A stretch of DNA of 18,382 bases, from the NCBI GenBank assembly GCA_002254285.1, contig NIUZ01000033.1, positions 1 to 18,382 of the forward strand, written 5' to 3'. The notes beneath the pieces were generated by a model that was not told the DNA's origin, made no database searches, and saw only the letters and a list, made by a program, of their open reading frames with translations. Made by a program: the position numbers and the translations under genes. Shown here piece after piece: positions 15,203 to 18,382 of the stretch (the stretch's first letter is position 1; every line of letters begins with the position of its first letter). The stretch comes from Bacteroidetes bacterium 4572_112 (GTDB lineage: Bacteria; Bacteroidota; Bacteroidia; Bacteroidales; UBA1556).

Positions 15203-15583
15203 CTATTTACTAGCCAGCCAATTAACCGCGTCTTTTTTATTGGTGAAATATCTAATTCTAATACCCCATTTTTCTGCGGCACCAGTATTTGCAATTTCCA
15301 TACTTGATTGCCCTTCGTCATTCTTAGGAATAACAAATGCAAAGTATTTCAACTCACTTTCTTGTGCTTTCTGAAAATACTCATCTTTTATGAAATCGAG
15401 GATTTCATCAGAAAGCACTTTCATACTCTTAATGCAATTAATTTGTTTTACTGAGTTATTAGTAGTTCTTAGTACGTGAGTTATTTCACTCACTGTTTTA
15501 AAATAATGAAAACTAGCAACTCCTGCAATTTCCCAGATTGTAGCACCAATTTCATCATCGTAAAAGGTAATAGTAGTATTCAT
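15203..15583 (-). CDS. Hypothetical protein, possibly STAS/SpoIIAA-like fold
   Basis: A 126-aa soluble protein without signal peptide or membrane segment. It is not confidently recognised. The alternation of short strands and helices, and the end (Ile-Arg-Tyr-Phe-Thr-Asn-Lys-Lys-Asp-Ala-Val-Asn-Trp-Leu), resemble the final strand and helix of small STAS or SpoIIAA-like proteins, which often end in a Tyr-Phe...Ala...Trp-Leu pattern. Two cysteines are not in a metal-binding arrangement. It converges on the porin pseudogene with only 13 bases between stop codons and no visible terminator. Upstream, the norB terminator at 15641-15674 separates it from norB, so it is probably its own transcription unit. 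Confidence 0.65.
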   Translation of the reverse strand: MNTTITFYDDEIGATIWEIAGVASFHYFKTVSEITHVLRTTNNSVKQINCIKSMKVLSDEILDFIKDEYFQKAQESELKYFAFVIPKNDEGQSSMEIANTGAAEKWGIRIRYFTNKKDAVNWLASK

Positions 15584-15640
15584 TTATATAGTAGTATTTC
15601 AGATAATTTTGCGTAAAAATAGTACTTATTTTCTATAATA

Positions 15641-15674
15641 AAGAAGCTGTTAGAAATAAATCTAACAGCTTCTT
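15641..15674 (-). terminator. Terminator hairpin of norB
   Basis: AAGAAGCTGTTAGA (15641-15654) pairs perfectly with TCTAACAGCTTCTT (15661-15674), a 14-bp stem with a six-base loop, 25 bases after the norB stop codon. On the minus strand it is followed by TATTATAG, so the U-tract is poor, but the stem is the strongest near the gene end. Confidence 0.75.
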
Positions 15675-15699
15675 ATTAATATCTATGGTGTTCAAGCAA

Positions 15700-17937
15700 T
15701 TAAGCTTTCTTTCCCATGAAAGTTTTCATGAATAAGTCAATAAATATACCAACAGCACCACCAATCATCATTGTATCAGGAAGTATACGGAACCACATCC
15801 AACCGTCCATTTCTTGAAGGGCTTCACGTGTTCTTGTATAATAATATCCCATTTCCGCTGCAGCAGTAGTTTGCTGTAAACCAATCATTAATGTTGGCAA
15901 TGCAAATAATAGCACACCTATTGTTAATGACCAGAAAGATAACTTACTCAACTTATCATTCCAGATATAACCATTGGCCAAAGCATTGGCACGAGAAGTC
16001 ATATAAAGGAAAGCGATAGAAACATAACCAAAAGCACCAAGAAGTGCAATATGACCGTGAGGCATTATTAGGTATGTACCGTGTGAGTAATAAGAAATTG
16101 TTGGAGTATTGATAATCATTCCGAAGATACCAGCACCAATAAAGTTAAGAACAACAGAACCTGTAATCCACATAAATGGAGTAGTAAATTCGTTCTTTGG
16201 ACCACCATTTGCAAGTTTCTCGCGGTAGTTTTTCCATGCTTCAACAATCATAAGAGCAAGAGGTAATGGTTCCATAGCAGAGAAAATTCCGCCAATAGCT
16301 ATCCAATACTCATCAAGTCCTTGCCACCAGTAATGGTGTCCTACTCCTAAAGTACCAGCCATTATAATAAGGAATAGCTCGAAGAACATAATTCTTTCTG
16401 CTACCTTTTGCGATACAAGGCCTAAAGAAACACTAAAGAATGCGATAGTACCTGCAGCAAATAATTCAAAAGTAAGCTCTACCCATAGGTGAATAACCCA
16501 CCAGCGATAGTAATCATCAACTGTAAAGTTAGGCTCAATTTTGTGAAGTGGCATCATACCAGCAATATAAAGAGTAGCAATACCAAATGCTGACCAAATA
16601 ATTGTTCCAACAATTGGGTTGTTTGTAGCTGATTTACGAATAAGGCTAATAACCAATAAGAACCAGAATACAAGACCAATAAGAAGACCGAAATCCCAAA
16701 CTCTACCAAGGTTTAATAACTCTCTACCTTCGTTTCCTAACCAGAACCAAGTTTCGCGCATTTGACCAGTTGCACCCATATATAATCCAATCATTGAACC
16801 TACAGCAACAATTAATAAAGCAGTCCATAGAATATCTACTAACCAAGGGAATTTATGATCTTTATTTGCAATCCAAGGTGCAATTAAAAGTCCACCAACT
16901 AACCAACCCACAGCAACCCAAAGGATAGCTAACTGAGTGTGCATTGAACGAAGAACGTTAAATGGCAACCATGATTGTGGAAAGATAAAATCATTTGTTG
17001 GATCGGCATAAAGGTGAGCTAGATAAGCCCCTAAAAATACCTGAACAACAAATAGTAGTGATACAATTGGAACATACTTAAGAAGTTTCTTCTGAGAAGG
17101 GAACATCTTAGTAATTTTCATTGCTGGTTGCAATTCTTCGTTATCATCCTTCTTAAGGAAGAACTCATAAGTAAGGAATACAACAACAATAGATAATACC
17201 CACAAAATCAAGAATTCCCATAAAGAAACAATATGATTATTGAAAGAAGTATCTTGATCAACAAGAGGTTCTGGAGGCCAGTTATTAGACCAAGTACGCT
17301 CATGTGTTGTACCTTCAGTACCTGGGCGAATTGATGATGCCACCATTTGCGACCAATCAACAAAAGCTGCAATAGTTTTGGCTTCATCTTCACGAATTAC
17401 TCCACCAGGGAATGCTCTTTCGTGATCACCTTCAACCAACATTTTTGTCAATAACTTAACATTTTGCTTATAAGCTTCTGCTGATGCATCAGTATAAGTT
17501 ACACCTGATTCCATAAGTTTTGTTTGCTCATGGAAATCTTGCTTAACTCGTTCTTTAACAGCACCACGCTCAATATTGCTTAAGTCTTTATCTGACTTAT
17601 TATAAAGTTCCTGAGCATAGTACTCATATAAAAACTCTGCACGGTGGTGAAAGAACTCTGTAGAGAAATCAGGCCCCATATAAGCTCCCATTCCTAACAT
17701 TGAACCCCAATCCATAAGGTCAAACTGTTGGAAGTTACCTTTACCTGCAACTACATCGTCGTAAGTATAAAGTACTTCTCCTGACTCAGATTTTACCTGC
17801 TGAGCAATAGGAGGAACCTCCTTTTGTAGGTTTGCCGTAAAATAAATTAAGGCTGTAACCATAAAAATGGCAATGAACCAAAAAGAGGTATATAAACCTT
17901 TTTTACTCATAAACCTTTCAAGTAATGTTTGTTTCAT
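15700..17937 (-). CDS. norB: Quinol-dependent nitric oxide reductase (qNOR)
   Basis: A 745-aa haem-copper oxidase-superfamily membrane enzyme reducing 2 NO to N2O with electrons from quinol. The first membrane helix (17-35) is followed by a periplasmic extension (about 40-230) containing Met-Gly-Pro-Asp-Phe-Ser and no CxxCH haem-c site. That marks the single-subunit quinol form, not cytochrome-c NorBC. About 13 further membrane helices follow. All metal ligands are visible: His333 (low-spin haem), His483 and Glu487 (FeB, in Arg-Trp-Trp-Val-Ile-His-Leu-Trp-Val-Glu), His534/His535 (FeB), and His627/His629 (haems, in His-Gly-His). In a lone setting such enzymes serve NO detoxification or partial denitrification; no nitrite or N2O reductase is in the window. 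An Rrf2 regulator lies directly upstream and a consensus promoter precedes the gene. The enzyme appears complete and active. Confidence 0.97.
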   Translation of the reverse strand: MKQTLLERFMSKKGLYTSFWFIAIFMVTALIYFTANLQKEVPPIAQQVKSESGEVLYTYDDVVAGKGNFQQFDLMDWGSMLGMGAYMGPDFSTEFFHHRAEFLYEYYAQELYNKSDKDLSNIERGAVKERVKQDFHEQTKLMESGVTYTDASAEAYKQNVKLLTKMLVEGDHERAFPGGVIREDEAKTIAAFVDWSQMVASSIRPGTEGTTHERTWSNNWPPEPLVDQDTSFNNHIVSLWEFLILWVLSIVVVFLTYEFFLKKDDNEELQPAMKITKMFPSQKKLLKYVPIVSLLFVVQVFLGAYLAHLYADPTNDFIFPQSWLPFNVLRSMHTQLAILWVAVGWLVGGLLIAPWIANKDHKFPWLVDILWTALLIVAVGSMIGLYMGATGQMRETWFWLGNEGRELLNLGRVWDFGLLIGLVFWFLLVISLIRKSATNNPIVGTIIWSAFGIATLYIAGMMPLHKIEPNFTVDDYYRWWVIHLWVELTFELFAAGTIAFFSVSLGLVSQKVAERIMFFELFLIIMAGTLGVGHHYWWQGLDEYWIAIGGIFSAMEPLPLALMIVEAWKNYREKLANGGPKNEFTTPFMWITGSVVLNFIGAGIFGMIINTPTISYYSHGTYLIMPHGHIALLGAFGYVSIAFLYMTSRANALANGYIWNDKLSKLSFWSLTIGVLLFALPTLMIGLQQTTAAAEMGYYYTRTREALQEMDGWMWFRILPDTMMIGGAVGIFIDLFMKTFMGKKA

Positions 17938-17985
17938 AAAATTATATTTAAATTGTTAATATTAATAAAAATGTGATTTAGCGAC

Positions 17986-18016
17986 CAAAGATACAACCAT
18001 CTATAAGTGAATCAAA
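17986..18016 (-). promoter_or_regulatory. Consensus Bacteroidota promoter of norB
   Basis: On the minus strand TTTG (18016-18013) is followed by exactly 19 bases and then TATCTTTG (17993-17986), matching the Bacteroidota TTTG / TAnnTTTG promoter. It leaves a leader of roughly 40 bases before the ATG at 17937. This is the best promoter in the window and shows that norB can be transcribed separately from the Rrf2 gene. Confidence 0.8.
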
Positions 18017-18020
18017 GGAT

Positions 18021-18032
18021 TTTATGCATAAA
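18021..18032. promoter_or_regulatory. 12-bp perfect palindrome directly upstream of the norB -33 box
   Basis: TTTATGCATAAA is perfectly self-complementary and sits four bases upstream of the TTTG. Its ATGCAT core resembles half of the proteobacterial NsrR site (AAGATGCATTT), but only one unit is present. It could bind an Rrf2 or other dimeric regulator. Chance occurrence in AT-rich DNA cannot be excluded. Confidence 0.4.
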
Positions 18033-18051
18033 TCGTAAAAAAAGAACTAAT

Positions 18052-18071
18052 ATACTACTTCACTGTAGTAT
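18052..18071. promoter_or_regulatory. Inverted repeat between the Rrf2 gene and norB
   Basis: ATACTAC (18052-18058) and GTAGTAT (18065-18071) form a 7-bp perfect dyad around six bases, about 35 bases upstream of the norB -33 box and 15 bases after the Rrf2 stop codon. The 20-bp length suits a dimeric Rrf2-type regulator. It might instead be a weak terminator of the Rrf2 gene: on the minus strand a run of seven T appears about nine bases after the stem, a gap that makes this less likely. Confidence 0.45.
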
Positions 18072-18086
18072 TATATTCAAAAAAAA

Positions 18087-18382
18087 TCAATACTTTACAA
18101 TATCGATATTCTTAAGTTTTGCAATAGTTGTTGACTCCAAAAAACCAACTAATTTATCACGAATTGGCCCATAGGCTTCATGTAAGCTACAAGGATTTTC
18201 ACTACTACATTGATCATGTCCCATTATACATCCAGTATAATAATCCATGCCCTCAACAGCGTCAATTACATCAGAAAGAAATATCTCATTTGCGTTTTTT
18301 GCAAATACATATCCCCCATCTCTACCTTGCATACTTCTAATAAATCCATTTTTAGACATATCAGTCATCAACCTACGTAAAT
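18087..18382 (-). CDS. Rrf2-family Fe-S transcriptional regulator (NsrR/IscR-like), partial
   Basis: The 5' end is beyond the window. The frame stays open to the last base, reading Leu-Arg-Arg-Leu before Met-Thr-Asp-Met, so no internal start is real. The visible part has the end of the winged helix (Gly-Arg-Asp-Gly-Gly-Tyr wing), the family segment Ile-Phe-Leu-Ser-Asp-Val-Ile-Asp-Ala-Val-Glu-Gly, and three cysteines spaced C-x6-C-x5-C in Cys-Ile-Met-Gly-His-Asp-Gln-Cys...Pro-Cys-Ser-Leu-His. Such cysteines hold a redox- or NO-sensitive Fe-S cluster in NsrR, IscR and RsrR. Position right upstream of norB on the same strand, with dyads between them, suggests an NO-responsive repressor of norB. 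The NsrR name is not used because the recognition helix is outside the window. Confidence 0.88.
   Translation of the reverse strand, partial: LRRLMTDMSKNGFIRSMQGRDGGYVFAKNANEIFLSDVIDAVEGMDYYTGCIMGHDQCSSENPCSLHEAYGPIRDKLVGFLESTTIAKLKNIDIVKY

Noticed and set aside
15700..17937. Cytochrome-c type NorB of a NorBC complex
   Set aside because: The long periplasmic N-terminal extension without a haem-c motif and the absence of norC mark the quinol-type enzyme.

Overview
The window looks like chromosome from a low-GC member of the Bacteroidota. The evidence is the family-type promoters (TTTG, 19 bases, TAnnTTTG, best seen before norB), a very large TonB-dependent receptor with a carboxypeptidase-regulatory N-terminal domain, a PorV-family barrel, a type IX secretion (T9SS)-like C-terminal domain, phosphate-selective-type porins, and a quinol-type NO reductase. 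I cannot name a genus from the sequence alone. No rRNA, tRNA, CRISPR array, transposase or phage gene was seen.

Layout. 1-300 is the 3' end of a CCG-domain iron-sulfur protein, followed by its terminator. From 301 to about 2280 lies a repeat-rich islet: a lone AAA+ ATPase/DUF4143 gene with two copies of a palindromic intergenic element upstream and one downstream, and a 32-bp tandem repeat over its promoter. From 2301 to 3182 (minus strand) is a small housekeeping pair, a HIT-family hydrolase and greA. From 3432 to 12134 (minus strand) is an apparent three-gene operon: a TonB-dependent receptor of 1213 aa, a secreted protein of 1352 aa with a T9SS-like C-terminal domain, and a PorV/PorQ-family outer-membrane barrel whose last 55 codons are out of frame. 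A small membrane-anchored protein of unknown function lies just upstream on the same strand. From 13075 to 15189 (plus strand) are two phosphate-selective-porin-family genes. The first is intact, preceded by three 11-bp direct repeats that look like a PhoB/PhoP-type operator. The second carries an internal deletion and a frameshift and is probably dead. A small minus-strand gene of unknown function follows (15203-15583). The window ends with a nitric-oxide module on the minus strand: an Rrf2-family Fe-S regulator (cut by the window end) and qNOR norB, with a consensus promoter and two dyads between them.

How it fits together. The strongest candidate for something under-described is the receptor / giant T9SS-like protein / PorV-like trio. 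In T9SS, PorV collects C-terminal-domain cargo at the outer membrane, so a PorV paralogue encoded with one CTD-bearing protein and one receptor suggests a dedicated cargo-partner pair working with a surface receptor. The NO module reads as sensor plus detoxification enzyme. The porin pair looks phosphate- or anion-responsive, with one decayed member. Two independent frameshifts, one in the PorV-like gene and one in the second porin, need checking against reads before either is called real.
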